Origin: a bacterium
Lineage (GTDB): Bacteria; Bacteroidota; Bacteroidia; CAILMK01; JACPUW01
Reading direction: 5' to 3'
Assembly: GCA_016124515.1 (NCBI GenBank)
Contig: WGNN01000046.1
Span: forward strand, 1-43,428
Length of the DNA stretch: 43,428 bases
Of the stretch, positions 42,928 through 43,428 are shown in pieces. A program made the position numbers and the translations under genes. Numbering within the stretch: the first letter of the stretch is position 1; each line of letters opens with the position of its first letter. Below the pieces are notes generated by a model. The model was not told the DNA's origin. It saw only the letters and a program-made list of their open reading frames with translations, and searched no databases.

Positions 42928-42935
42928 TAATTTTG
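42928..42935 (+). promoter_or_regulatory. Putative -7 element (TAATTTTG) of glmS
   Basis: Exact TAnnTTTG on the plus strand, 23 nt before the glmS ATG at 42959 and 14 nt after the DAHP synthase stop, so glmS probably has its own start site. Confidence 0.6.
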
Positions 42936-42958
42936 AATCATCTTAATACGCTAAGAAT

Positions 42959-43428
42959 ATGTGTGGAATAGTTGCTTACCTGGGTAATAAAAATGCTGCC
43001 CCTGTATTAATAAAAGGACTTAAAAGACTGGAATACCGCGGTTATGACAGTGCGGGGATTGCGGTTTGGAACAACGGAATAAAAGTGAGCAAAAAAGCCG
43101 GTAAGGTGAGTGCGCTCGAAGAAATACTTACCGAAGACCAAATGTCGGGCACTGTGGGAATAGGCCACACCCGCTGGGCCACACATGGTGCACCAAACGA
43201 TGTGAACGCCCACCCACACTTGAGCGGCGACTCAAAGCTTGCTATTATACACAACGGCATTATTGAAAACCATAGCACCGTAAAAGAAGAGTTGATCAAA
43301 CGCGGCCACCGCTTCATCAGCGACACCGATACCGAAGTGTTGATCCACTTGATTGAAGAAATTGAAAAGACAGAAAACTGTGCCTTGGAAGAGGCCGTTC
43401 GTTTGGCATTGAATCAGGTAAGTGGCGC
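42959..43428 (+). CDS. glmS: Glutamine-fructose-6-phosphate aminotransferase, partial (5' end)
   Basis: Makes glucosamine 6-phosphate, the entry point to peptidoglycan and lipopolysaccharide amino sugars. Only the first about 156 codons are in the window. These are the class II glutamine amidotransferase domain: the catalytic Cys follows the initiator (MCGIVAYLGNK), then LEYRGYDSAGIAV, GIGHTRWATHG, HNGIIENHSTVKEEL and SDTDTEVLIHLI. The sugar-isomerase domains should lie beyond 43428. The frame is open to the window end. No GlmS-ribozyme-like leader is possible in the short gap of 45 nt after the DAHP synthase gene. Confidence 0.97.
   Translation, partial: MCGIVAYLGNKNAAPVLIKGLKRLEYRGYDSAGIAVWNNGIKVSKKAGKVSALEEILTEDQMSGTVGIGHTRWATHGAPNDVNAHPHLSGDSKLAIIHNGIIENHSTVKEELIKRGHRFISDTDTEVLIHLIEEIEKTENCALEEAVRLALNQVSG

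Overview
The window looks like the chromosome of a member of the Bacteroidota. The evidence is a protein with a type IX secretion C-terminal sorting signal, a DUF4270-type lipoprotein, many secreted proteins whose signal peptides end in A-Q or C-Q, and repeated TAnnTTTG elements (the Bacteroidota primary-sigma -7 box) at sensible distances before genes. I see no phage, insertion sequence, CRISPR array, rRNA or tRNA. Most genes are housekeeping and intact. The level below phylum cannot be judged safely.

Layout. 17-2429 (+): GDP-mannose 3,5-epimerase, a GT2 glycosyltransferase and TrmB in one tight operon. 2566-3705 (+): acyl-CoA dehydrogenase with its own promoter and a strong bidirectional terminator. 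3777-7190 (-): an A+T-rich, tightly overlapping set of five unrecognised exported proteins (lipoprotein, barrel-like, barrel-like, lipoprotein, barrel-like), the most novel-looking block. 7233-11098 (-): an unknown exported protein and DNA polymerase I. 11228-14154: two Hsp20 chaperones (-) divergent from a DegP/HtrA protease (+), a protein-quality group. 14338-15132 (-): patatin-like phospholipase. 15182-19377 (-): recA, a large T9SS-exported FG-GAP/ASPIC protein, an ECF sigma factor and a zinc-finger anti-sigma factor, apparently one operon. 19477-22036: a 3-hydroxyacyl-CoA dehydrogenase-like protein with a degenerate nucleotide site, divergent from a ClC transporter across an 18-bp palindrome that contains both -7 boxes.

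22098-25857 (+): group II PLP decarboxylase, GlyA and a WD40 protein. 25854-26483 (-): orphan protein with a VirE/primase-like N-terminus. 26643-30338 (-): AspS, a HEAT-like protein and PIN-PhoH. 30587-33813 (-): a TPR protein, a ComA-type phosphosulfolactate synthase homologue and a cyclophilin-FKBP fusion lipoprotein form an operon, divergent from a 986-residue M1 metallopeptidase (33875-36835, +). 36936-37361 (+): small membrane protein. 37399-39707 (-): panC, a UPF0104/LPG-synthase-like membrane protein and rfaE2. 39812-end (+): a half-length glycogen-synthase-like protein, a DUF4270 lipoprotein, DAHP synthase and the start of glmS.

Envelope building and upkeep recur throughout: sugar nucleotides, heptose activation, GlmS, periplasmic folding and proteolysis, lipoproteins and T9SS export. 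Function calls rest on motifs read by eye and family knowledge; no database search was run.
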